A stretch of DNA of 12,117 bases from Bacteroidota bacterium. GTDB lineage: Bacteria; Bacteroidota; Bacteroidia; Chitinophagales; UBA10324. Shown piece after piece: positions 1 to 7,500 of this stretch (the first letter of the stretch is position 1; each line of letters starts with the position of its first letter). A program made the translations under genes and the position numbers. Below the pieces are notes generated by a model that saw only the letters and a list, made by a program, of their open reading frames with translations, did no database searches and was not told the origin of the DNA. Location: the NCBI GenBank assembly GCA_003455275.1, contig DMRR01000167.1, positions 1 to 12,117 of the forward strand, in the 5' to 3' direction.

Positions 1-82
1 AATGCAACAAACAACTCTGCTAAAATCAATTTTTGAAAGTCAGTCAGATTGAATTTTTATCAACCTGAAAAGTATCATTGAA
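1..82. other. Edge segment without a recognised gene
   Basis: These 82 bases lie downstream of the minus-strand E1-like/rhodanese gene and run to the window edge. I see no reading frame I could support, no hairpin followed by a T-run on the minus strand, and no repeat. It may be the intergenic tail towards the next gene to the left. Confidence 0.5.
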
Positions 83-1225
83 CTAAGCTGATTTTGTTTC
101 AGAAAGAAAAGCGCGCATGCCTCCCCGCAGGTTATACAAATTATCGAAACCATATTTCTCCTGCAATTGACGAATCACCCATTCGCTACGGGTTCCTGTT
201 TTGCAATAAAGCACAACAGGTTTGTTTTTGTGAATGATATGTGTATGAAAAAAAATATCATTGACGGGCATCAGTTCACCACCGATATTTATGAGTTCGT
301 GCTCATCGGGCTCTCGCACATCTATCAATTGAAAATCTTCTTTCGCCTTAATTCTTCTCTTTAACTCAACCGGCAGCATCTCATTTATGTCTCCCCTTAT
401 TATTTCTCTGCTCTTACAGAATGCTTCATACTGAATGCTGCTCAATAGAGCTTCTGACTTTATTTTATTTACTGCCTTTTCATTCCTGTGCAACTCTAAT
501 GTGAGAAAAGAATTTTCGCGCGCATCAACTAAAAGAAGTTTATCTGAAAGAACTTTTCCGGCACCGGTAATCATTTTGATTACTTCAGTTGCCTGCATCA
601 TTCCAATCAAACCCGGCAATACTCCCAGCACACCAGCTGTTACGCAATCCGGGGCATCTTCAGCTGCGGGTGGTTGTGGAAAAACACATCGGTAAGTAGC
701 ACTTCTTTTTCCTTCACTCAGTTCATAATTAAAAACTCCGACCTGGCCTTCCATTCTATTGATTGCACCGCTTACGAGGGGCTTGTCGGTTTTCACACAG
801 AGATCATTTAACAGGTATCGTGTTTGAAAATTATCACTCCCATCAACTATTACATTAAAGTCCGCAGCAATATCATATGCATTATCTGAACTAATCATTT
901 CAGGAAACACAACATATTTTATATGTGGATTGAACAGCATCAGATGCCGGAATGCAACCTCAGCTTTTTTTTGACCAACATGCGCGGTTGTAAATAATAC
1001 CTGGCGTTGCAAATTGCTTTCTTCAACAAGATCTGCATCTACAATTCCAATTTTACCAATGCCTGCAGCAGCAAGGTATTGAAGTACCGGAATTCCAAGA
1101 CCGCCAGCACCAACTACCAGCACCGAAGCATTCTTTAATCTGAGTTGGCCCTGCTCTCCTATTCCTTCCAGTATGATTTGTCGCTGATAGCGGCGGCGTT
1201 CATCTTCACTTAAAAAATAATTCAT
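83..1225 (-). CDS. MoeB/ThiF/HesA-family adenylyltransferase with C-terminal rhodanese domain
   Basis: A 380-residue cytoplasmic protein with MoeZ-like architecture. Residues 5-250 form an E1-like domain: RYQRQ at 12-16, nucleotide-binding GAGGLG at 39-44, D63, NLQRQ at 71-75 with R74, and DGSDN at 128-132. This family adenylates the C-terminal glycine of a ubiquitin-like sulfur carrier (MoaD or ThiS type). Residues 285-380 form a rhodanese domain with active loop CKTGTRS at 341-347, so C341 is the likely persulfide carrier that thiolates the partner. The substrate (molybdopterin, thiamine or thiolated tRNA) cannot be read from the sequence, and no MoaD/ThiS gene lies nearby. The MoeB zinc site is mostly missing: where MoeB has CxxC, this protein has T177 and C180, and the second CxxC expected near 248-255 is absent. 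The ATG start fits the family N-terminus. The gene diverges from the BtuF-like gene. Family assignment is firm; the pathway is open. Confidence 0.93.
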   Translation of the reverse strand: MNYFLSEDERRRYQRQIILEGIGEQGQLRLKNASVLVVGAGGLGIPVLQYLAAAGIGKIGIVDADLVEESNLQRQVLFTTAHVGQKKAEVAFRHLMLFNPHIKYVVFPEMISSDNAYDIAADFNVIVDGSDNFQTRYLLNDLCVKTDKPLVSGAINRMEGQVGVFNYELSEGKRSATYRCVFPQPPAAEDAPDCVTAGVLGVLPGLIGMMQATEVIKMITGAGKVLSDKLLLVDARENSFLTLELHRNEKAVNKIKSEALLSSIQYEAFCKSREIIRGDINEMLPVELKRRIKAKEDFQLIDVREPDEHELINIGGELMPVNDIFFHTHIIHKNKPVVLYCKTGTRSEWVIRQLQEKYGFDNLYNLRGGMRAFLSETKSA

Positions 1226-1245
1226 AGTCTTTGTGATTTCTGAAT

Positions 1246-1253
1246 CAAAAATA
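1246..1253 (-). promoter_or_regulatory. Putative -7 element upstream of the E1-like/rhodanese gene
   Basis: Read on the minus strand, TATTTTTG matches the Bacteroidota -7 consensus TAnnTTTG. It lies about 20 nt before the ATG, which would give a leader of roughly 15 nt. No clear TTG sits at the right distance for a -33 element, so the call rests on the -7 match and position only. Confidence 0.4.
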
Positions 1254-1382
1254 AATTCAATTTCGGTGGACTATTAATAAAGGTTTCGAACATTAGTTCC
1301 TTACTAAACAGCAATCTCTTATTAAGGTTATTTTTAATTTCGCTTTTATGTTATATGAAATGCAATATTTCTTTTGCCAAGA

Positions 1383-2177
1383 ATGAAAATCACTGATCAA
1401 ACAGGCCGAATATTATTTTTTGAAAAAACACCTTCCAAAATTATTTCAGTGGTTCCATCTATCACCGAACTGCTCTATGATTTAGGATTACGAGAACAGG
1501 TGATTGGTATCACAAAATTTTGCATTCATCCGGAAGCATGGTTTAGAAACAAAATACGCGTTGGAGGCACTAAACAACTTAAAATTGATTTGATAAAGTC
1601 TCTTGCGCCTGATTTGATTATCGCCAACATGGAAGAGAATACAAGGAGTGCTATCGAAACGATTGCATCTTTCACAAATGTTTATATAAGCAAAGTTGAA
1701 ACGATTGATGATGCATATCAGATGATGAGCGATATTGGAGAAATCACCGGCAGAAAATCTGAAGCAGATAAAATAGTTGCAGGAACAAAATCAGCATTAC
1801 TGGAACTAACACATGATACCTGGAATTTAAAACCAAGAGTTCTATATTTTATTTGGAACAAACCGAAAATGGTTGCCGGTGCTGACACCTTTATTTCTGA
1901 AATGCTCAATCAGGCCGGATTTGAAAACGCAGCATCAGCGCATATTCGCTACCCGGAATTAAGCGATTCTGAAATCATGAATATGGATTCAGATTTATTT
2001 TTCCTTTCCAGCGAACCGTTTCCATTTAAAGAAAAACATGTGGAAGAGTTCAAAAGAAATTTCCCCGGTAAGAAAATAATTTTGGCAGACGGTGAAATGT
2101 TCAGTTGGTATGGAAGCAGGATGAAACTTGCCACGGATTATTTTCGCCAACTTCGCGCTCAGCTTGAAACAAAATAA
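1383..2177 (+). CDS. BtuF-like helical-backbone metal receptor without signal peptide
   Basis: Predicted 264-residue member of the periplasmic-binding-protein-2 superfamily (BtuF/FhuD fold), whose members bind cobalamin, haem or ferric siderophores. Supporting segments are SVVPSITELLYDLGL at 22-36, VGGT at 60-63 leading into LAPDLIIAN at 74-82, a second-lobe segment with AGADTFISEML at 165-175, and DGEMFSWYGSRM near 236-247. The protein starts directly in the mature fold: no lysine-rich hydrophobic leader and no lipobox, so either it is cytoplasmic or the true start lies elsewhere. An in-frame TTG at 1374 adds only three residues (M-P-R) and also gives no leader. ATG 1383 is preferred; its ATGA overlaps the stop of a 12-codon frame that begins at 1348. 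The next gene is a LolD-type ATPase 31 bp downstream, not a BtuCD transporter, so the pairing does not define a transport system. Ligand unknown. Confidence 0.85.
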   Translation: MKITDQTGRILFFEKTPSKIISVVPSITELLYDLGLREQVIGITKFCIHPEAWFRNKIRVGGTKQLKIDLIKSLAPDLIIANMEENTRSAIETIASFTNVYISKVETIDDAYQMMSDIGEITGRKSEADKIVAGTKSALLELTHDTWNLKPRVLYFIWNKPKMVAGADTFISEMLNQAGFENAASAHIRYPELSDSEIMNMDSDLFFLSSEPFPFKEKHVEEFKRNFPGKKIILADGEMFSWYGSRMKLATDYFRQLRAQLETK

Positions 2178-2208
2178 ATTCTTATAACCAGATAATCGCA
2201 ATCCGAGA

Positions 2209-2859
2209 TTGATACAAGCAGTCAACATATCTAAATCTTACGGCGAGTTGCAAGTACTCAAAAGCGTATCTGTGCGAATTGATAAAGGAGAAGTAGTTTC
2301 AATAGTTGGAGCTTCGGGCGCTGGCAAAAGCACTTTGCTTCACATCCTCGGTTTGCTTGATCGCCCGGATGGAGGCGAGGTAATTATTGATGATAAAACT
2401 CTCACCAATATTTCTGATAAAGAACTTTCGGCTTTCCGAAATAAACATGTGGGATTTGTTTTTCAATTTCATCATTTGCTCCCTGAGTTTACAGCACTTG
2501 AAAATGTTTGCATTCCGGGTTGGATTGGAAAAAGACCGGAAAAAGAAGTTCGTGAACAGGCAATTGAGTTGCTCGATTATCTTGGGCTAAAAGAAAGATT
2601 AGAACATAAGCCCAATCAATTGTCAGGAGGAGAAGCTCAGCGTGTAGCCGTAGCTCGTGCCCTCATTAACCATCCGAAAGTTGTATTAGCTGACGAACCC
2701 AGCGGAAATCTTGATACAGATAATGCCCGCGAATTGCATGAATTGTTTTTCAAACTCAGAAAAGAATTCTATCAAACTTTCGTTATCGTTACACATAATG
2801 AAGAACTTGCAAAACTTTCGGATCGCATTGTCAATATGCGCGATGGTAGGTTACAGTGA
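2209..2859 (+). CDS. lolD: LolD-type ABC transporter ATP-binding protein
   Basis: A 216-residue ABC ATPase of the LolD/MacB/FtsE-like class. LolD powers release of outer-membrane lipoproteins from the inner membrane together with LolC/LolE permeases. All motifs are intact: Walker [10 protein letters not shown] at 34-42, Q-loop Q86, signature LSGGE at 138-142, Walker B VVLADEP at 158-164, D-loop GNLD at 166-169 and switch H196. The start is TTG. An in-frame TAA lies at 2185-2187, and the next methionine codon is at residue 210, after every motif, so an ATG start is impossible. [12 protein letters not shown] aligns with the usual N-terminus of the family. It follows the BtuF-like gene by 31 bp and is probably co-transcribed with it. 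No LolC/E permease gene is in the window, so the exact partner, and therefore LolD versus a related exporter ATPase, is inferred. Confidence 0.9.
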   Translation: MIQAVNISKSYGELQVLKSVSVRIDKGEVVSIVGASGAGKSTLLHILGLLDRPDGGEVIIDDKTLTNISDKELSAFRNKHVGFVFQFHHLLPEFTALENVCIPGWIGKRPEKEVREQAIELLDYLGLKERLEHKPNQLSGGEAQRVAVARALINHPKVVLADEPSGNLDTDNARELHELFFKLRKEFYQTFVIVTHNEELAKLSDRIVNMRDGRLQ

Positions 2860-2897
2860 TAAATAAAACGGGCTGCCTCTTTGTAAAGAAGCAACCC
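2859..2897 (-). terminator. Intrinsic terminator of the 2949-3371 gene
   Basis: Read on the minus strand, GGGTTGCTTCTTT (2897-2885) pairs with AAAGAGGCAGCCC (2882-2870) as a 13-bp stem with two G-U wobbles, followed by GTTTTATTTATC. It lies about 50 nt past the stop of the small secreted-protein gene. On the plus strand the two wobbles become C-A mismatches and no good T-run follows, so it should act mainly on minus-strand transcripts even though it sits 10 nt after the LolD stop. Confidence 0.6.
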
Positions 2898-2948
2898 AGA
2901 TTTATTGGTTTAAACCCAAAACCAAAAAAACTAAATCAACCTTTTCGA

Positions 2949-3371
2949 TTATTCAGAACTTTTATAACTCTTTATGATTTCATCAATCCGGCTGACTACA
3001 GATTCATAGTCTGCTTTATTTTTTCCTTTCAACGAAGCGGCACTTGTCTTTTCGCAGTAAATAATATCATCTCCATTATTCTGAAGCACTACAGCATTTG
3101 AAAGAGTTTCTTTCACATTCATCCAAAGCGAACTTTTAATTTTGTTTATTGAAAAAACAAAAACAGGTTTTGCTCCCAGGTTATTGTAACGGAAAACAAC
3201 ACTACTTTCATTTTCTTCTGTAATTAATTTGTCTTTGAGTTCAGCAGGAATCGTGATTTCAAAATGCAATTGTTTGCTGGTGTAGTTGTAATGGTCAGTA
3301 ATTAATGAATCCATTTTTGCAAAAGAACAGAGCGCTGCTATGGCAATGAATGCCATGAAAAGAGTTTTCAT
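2949..3371 (-). CDS. Small secreted protein of unknown function
   Basis: I do not recognise this 140-residue protein. Residues 1-18 look like a signal peptide: MKT, then hydrophobic LFMAFIAIAALCSFA, with likely cleavage after A18. C15 is not in a proper lipobox because leucine precedes it, so a lipoprotein is unlikely. The mature part is about 120 residues and shows a beta-rich pattern at 28-78 (HYNYTSKQLHFEITIP, then SSVVFRYNN and PVFVFSINK), then an amphipathic C-terminal helix (YESVVSRIDEIIKSYK). The layout resembles small periplasmic proteins that begin with a short strand and an F-x-IP turn, but I can name no family. One cysteine (C106) remains after cleavage. It is expressed alone, converging with the LolD gene and divergent from the coiled-coil gene. 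No promoter could be assigned. Confidence 0.75.
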   Translation of the reverse strand: MKTLFMAFIAIAALCSFAKMDSLITDHYNYTSKQLHFEITIPAELKDKLITEENESSVVFRYNNLGAKPVFVFSINKIKSSLWMNVKETLSNAVVLQNNGDDIIYCEKTSAASLKGKNKADYESVVSRIDEIIKSYKSSE

Positions 3372-3628
3372 TGTGATGAAAAAATTTGGTTAATAAAATT
3401 TGTGGGAGATGTGTGTTGAGCGCAATCAACAGGCAAAAAGTTACAGGAAAAAATTTTTCATTGGCGTAAAAATTTTTGCCACTAGCAAAAAACAGTTTTA
3501 TTTACGGCCTTGTAAAGAATTTTATATTAGTCAATCCACAACATTTAGTGTTCAATGCTGTTTTAAATAACCGAAGCATAATCTACTTTTGGCTTACACA
3601 TTTATAAAATTTAAAAACTAAAATTAAC
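3372..3628. other. Divergent intergenic region rich in A-tract/T-tract elements
   Basis: This 257-bp region separates two divergent genes and holds no supported frame. It contains four An-Tn elements at 3379-3387, 3395-3401, 3448-3458 and 3468-3477. An 8-bp inverted repeat, GGCAAAAA at 3432-3439 and TTTTTGCC at 3473-3480, encloses one of them. A promoter candidate for the rightward gene lies at 3584-3591. The A/T tracts could bend DNA or bind a regulator, but that is inference. Confidence 0.5.
3584..3591 (+). promoter_or_regulatory. Putative -7 element of the coiled-coil protein gene
   Basis: TACTTTTG matches the Bacteroidota consensus TAnnTTTG and ends 37 nt before the ATG at 3629. The implied leader of about 30 nt is nearly pure A/T plus a few C, as is common in well-translated Bacteroidota mRNAs. 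No exact TTG lies at the expected -33 distance. Confidence 0.45.
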
Positions 3629-4558
3629 ATGAGCGAACAATCCGTAGGAAAAAGAGATAACAAAACACTTCTGCTTATTGTCATTATTGTTTTATCAATC
3701 TGTTTAAATATTTTTCTTTACTGGAAGTTAAATCAAAAACAAGATGTGCTCGAAGTAAAGACCCAGCAATCAAATATGGATAGCGTGAAGATTGCTGATC
3801 TTGATATGAAATACAGCAGCGCTCTTCAGGATATCGAAGGATTGCGCGGACAAAACACATCACTCGATAGTTTACTTGACATCAAGGAAAATGAAATCAA
3901 AAGCATGAAAGCCGCACTGTATGCAGCTAAGAAGGCTAAGAAGATTTCAGATACGGAGTATCTTGCAAAAATTCAGGAACTCCAGAATCTTGTTAATGAT
4001 TTGAAAAATCAAATCACACAATTGGAAACTGAAAAAAATATTTTGGTTGCACAAAAAGATTCTATCGGCAGAGATTTAGATCAGCAGGTGCTTACAAATA
4101 ATAAGTTGAAGCAAGATAAAGCCGTGAGTGATAAAAAGGCATTGCTGGGATCATTACTCACACCGCGAAATATTGTGGCAACAGGTGTTAAAGGAAAAGG
4201 AAAAGGAAAAGAAGTCACCACCGACAATGCGAAAAGATCAGAGCGGATCAGGGTTTGTTTCGATGTGGAAGAAAACAAGGTTGCTGATCCGGGAAGCAAA
4301 ACTTTCTTGCTGCGCTTAATTGGTCCTGACGGGGCAATTATTAATGTTCAAAGTCTTGGCAGTGGTAAATTTCAGAAGGCTGAAACTAATGATGAAATGA
4401 TTTACACTACTAAGCAAACTATCAACTACGAGCAGAAACCTCAAAATGTATGTATTTATTGGGGCGCACAGGGATCTACTTTCTCCAAAGGAAAATACAC
4501 AGCAGAGATCTATCAGGATGGCTACCTCACTGCGAAAAAAGAGTTTACTCTAAAATAA
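3629..4558 (+). CDS. Membrane-anchored coiled-coil protein with C-terminal beta domain
   Basis: A 309-residue protein of a type I recall as conserved but unnamed in Bacteroidota. Residues 13-31 form one transmembrane helix (LLLIVIIVLSICLNIFLYW) preceded by a short polar, basic N-terminus, so the rest should be periplasmic. Residues about 50-168 are heptad-rich and charged, a likely coiled coil (for example KIQELQNLVNDLKNQITQLE). A flexible basic linker, KGKGKGKE, lies at 188-195. Residues 205-309 look like a compact beta-sandwich: RIRVCFDVEEN at 206-216, an LRLIGPDGA segment at 228-236, VCIYWG at 274-279 and GKYTAEIYQDGYL at 288-300. C210 and C275 could form a disulfide. No enzymatic motif is visible; a structural or scaffold role in the envelope is inference. 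It carries its own promoter candidate and a strong terminator, and its last 9 bp overlap the opposing outer-membrane gene. Confidence 0.85.
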   Translation: MSEQSVGKRDNKTLLLIVIIVLSICLNIFLYWKLNQKQDVLEVKTQQSNMDSVKIADLDMKYSSALQDIEGLRGQNTSLDSLLDIKENEIKSMKAALYAAKKAKKISDTEYLAKIQELQNLVNDLKNQITQLETEKNILVAQKDSIGRDLDQQVLTNNKLKQDKAVSDKKALLGSLLTPRNIVATGVKGKGKGKEVTTDNAKRSERIRVCFDVEENKVADPGSKTFLLRLIGPDGAIINVQSLGSGKFQKAETNDEMIYTTKQTINYEQKPQNVCIYWGAQGSTFSKGKYTAEIYQDGYLTAKKEFTLK

Positions 4559-7500
4559 AGCTTGAAGCTGCAAGCGCCCGGTGTGAACCATTTTTTCGTT
4601 CCCGGTTTTTCGACCATCATAACTAAGCGACAAGTTCAACTTGTCGCTTAGTTTTTTATCCCAGGTAATATTCCACAACCAATTGTTTCCTGCTTGTAAT
4701 CCTTGAAGCATTGCGTATCCAATCGAACTGTTTGAGTTTGCATCGAACTGAATATTTGCATATGAAACCTTCAATGTGAGATTGCTCTTTGTTACAATAT
4801 TGTACTTTAATTCAATGGTGCCTTTGTTCTGAATTGATTTTTCACCTCCTTCTCCAAATGTGTTTTCAGATTTAGCAAACAAGTAGGTCGATGTGCATCT
4901 GAATTTTTTACCCGGTTGAAAAATTAATTGCGGTTCATAACTCACCGATGGAATTGAATAATTCTGTTCAGAAAAAAATTCGCTCCGGTTTGTTTTAACT
5001 GATTGAGAAAATTTTTGAAGTGTAGTAATCGTTTTCGAAAAATTAAACCGAAGTCGTAAATAATTTGATTTATTAAATCTGCTTTCGTAACCGGTTACAA
5101 GTAAACTCTTCATTTCATTTTGCAGTGTTCCAATTTCTAATCCCCACACCGGATTGCTGCGATTGAAGTTGAGAGAATGATTTTGTGAAGAAGAAATACT
5201 AACCAGAGTGCTGTCATTCACATTCAAATCAAAAGGATTAAACTGTGAATTGAAATTGCTCCGCAAAACCTTACGGTCAATCTGAATATTTGATTGAGTA
5301 TTAAATCTTGAAATAAATTTTCCTACGCTTCCCTTTTTATTCCAAATCACTTTTGGGTTTACTGAAAATGAAAATGAAAATTGTGTGTTGTAGGCTTTGA
5401 TGTATGTATTGGTTGGTGAATAAACTTTTATGTATTCAGCCAAATCTGCGAATGGAGCCACCTCAAACTCATTGAGGTCTTTTACTCCGTTGTTATTGAA
5501 ATCACCTGCATAACTGTAAACACCCTGGCCAGCCGGTACCTGCACATAAGTGAATTCCTGTTTTTGTTCCTGCACACTGCCTATTCCATAAACTGTTTGC
5601 GAATTGATGAAGCCTCTTTTCACTACAAAACTCAGTTCAGTTCTTCCAAGCATTGACTGGTCAGGCTTTTTTAAAGACAATGATGTGTCAGAAACATGCA
5701 GTTCACGATAAGTGATTCCCCATGACAAGCGCAATTGCTTTTTAGAATTGTATTCGCCGGTAAAAGAGTTTGTAAAAGCGGTGGAGGAATAAATGAAATG
5801 ATTTAGAAAAGGCATGTAATCATCCCGCTCACTTGCCGAGAGTGAAAAATGAAGTCTCGATGTGTCACTTGTCTTTAGAAAAGCGGTGTATTGATCCCAC
5901 AGAAAACTTGAGGTGCTTATTGAATCATGCGAGAGAAGCCTGATTGTATTCTGTTCGCGCTGCCAGTTAAAACCGGGGCGCAAACCATGTAAAGGTTTAA
6001 TTGCATAACTAATTTCGAGATTGGGACGGAAAAACTCAGAAGCAGAAGTTATGCTCTGAGATTGAAGATAGCTGGATGTGGAAATGAAATTGAAATTTTT
6101 CCAGTTCATATTTCCATTCAAAGAATGACGAATGCCCGAGTAAAATCCTGTACGCTGAAACCAGGATAAACTGTAGTTCATGTTTCCATTCTTTGGAAAT
6201 TTTATTCCGGTTCCGGCAGAAGCCAACTGTTCTTCAGCACCCGAATCACTCGAAGCCAGATTCCAGTCGCGTGTGAATTCAACAGGACGATAGCGCTCCA
6301 CCGGAGAAAATGTTTTCCCGTCATATTCATAAAGCGCATTAACATTCAGTGTCGGGATATTTTTTAAATTCTTCCTTAAATTGAAATTATTGCTTACAGA
6401 AATTTTTGAAGCAGCTCCAAAATTGTTGTTATCATTCTGAGGAGAGAAAAGATTAACATCCTTGTTGCTCACCGCTCCTTCCCAACTCAACCTTCCATCA
6501 TTAGAAAACTTTTTGTCAACCCCGAAAGTGAACATTTGGGTCTTCTGCGGAGCAATTAGTGGAATGACCGGTTCATAGTTCCCCTGTAAAACACCGGCAA
6601 CCGGAGCAACCCATTTATAAACCCTTCCATTGGCAGTGGAAGAAGAAATGATATAGTGCCCCTTATGTTCGCCCGTGTAGCTGAATTGTAAATTGAAATG
6701 CGCACTGTCAGGATTAATCGAATAGACATAAATAAATCCATATCCGCTGCTGTCAATTTTTTTATAAAGAATCCGGTCGGCATTCCATGCGATGCTGTCT
6801 ATGCTCAGGTAGTACGCATTCTGAAGTGAGTCACCAGCGTTGTAAAGAATTTTTTTCTGTGTTGAATCAAGCACTTGCTGCAGCGGTTGGTTTTTATTGT
6901 CTGCTTCCGAATAAAAATTGAAAGTGAATTTCCATTTATCATTTTCAAATTGTTGTGTTCCGGATAAAGTCGACCGGAAATAATTTTTATCAGAATATTC
7001 AAATTCAATATTGATCCTGGAGTCCCTGGTGATTAAGCGCCGGGGCATAAATGTGACTTCGCCACTGTTATAATCAATTATGTAGTCAGCGTCTTCGCCC
7101 CTTTGCATGAGGGTACCATCTACAAACACTTTCTCAGTTCCGGCAAGAATAATAATGAAGGTTTCGCCATTGGCTCCGGTGAGTTTGTAGGGTCCCTGAT
7201 TTCCTTCTTGTCCATCAATCTGATTGCGTGTGTATTTTCCCTTAGCAGCAGCGGCACTGAACATTGATTTTGCTTTCCAACTCTCACTCACTTTATAGAT
7301 ACTCTGCATTGCAACACCTTGCTGTTTCTTGTAGTAATTCAGGAAATAGCTTTCAGGTTTCTTCCAGTCAAAATCGCCGATGGTAAGTGTGGTTTGCTTT
7401 TTTGAAAGCTGAATATAAACCTTATCGAACTCCTGTAATTGCGAGGTGTTCCCTTCCGGTTGAATAGGAATATTGTTGTCTGTTATTGCTGCATTCAAAT

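Noticed and set aside
1293..1307. TTAGT/ACTAA inverted repeat between the E1-like and BtuF-like genes
   Set aside because: Arms of 5 bp in AT-rich spacer DNA are expected by chance, and there is no second copy to support an operator.
1329..1336. TATTTTTA as a -7 element for the BtuF-like gene
   Set aside because: The invariant final G is missing and no TTG lies at the -33 distance, so I did not list a promoter.
2209..2859. BtuF-like gene plus ABC ATPase as a vitamin B12 importer
   Set aside because: The ATPase has LolD-type features and not BtuD-type ones, no BtuC-type permease is present, and the binding protein has no export signal.
2991..3371. Lipoprotein status of the small secreted protein because of C15
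   Set aside because: The residue before C15 is leucine, whereas a lipobox needs Gly, Ala or Ser there; a type I signal peptide fits better.
4188..4215. GGAAAA-type repeat (aaaggaaaaggaaaaggaaaag) as a regulatory or microsatellite repeat
   Set aside because: It is in frame within the coiled-coil gene and simply encodes the KGKGKGK linker; length variation between strains is possible but nothing else is indicated.
4560..4575. GCTTG/CAAGC inverted repeat at the overlap of the two convergent genes
   Set aside because: Only 5 bp, within codons of the outer-membrane gene and with no T-run on either strand; the stronger hairpin at 4621-4653 explains plus-strand termination.
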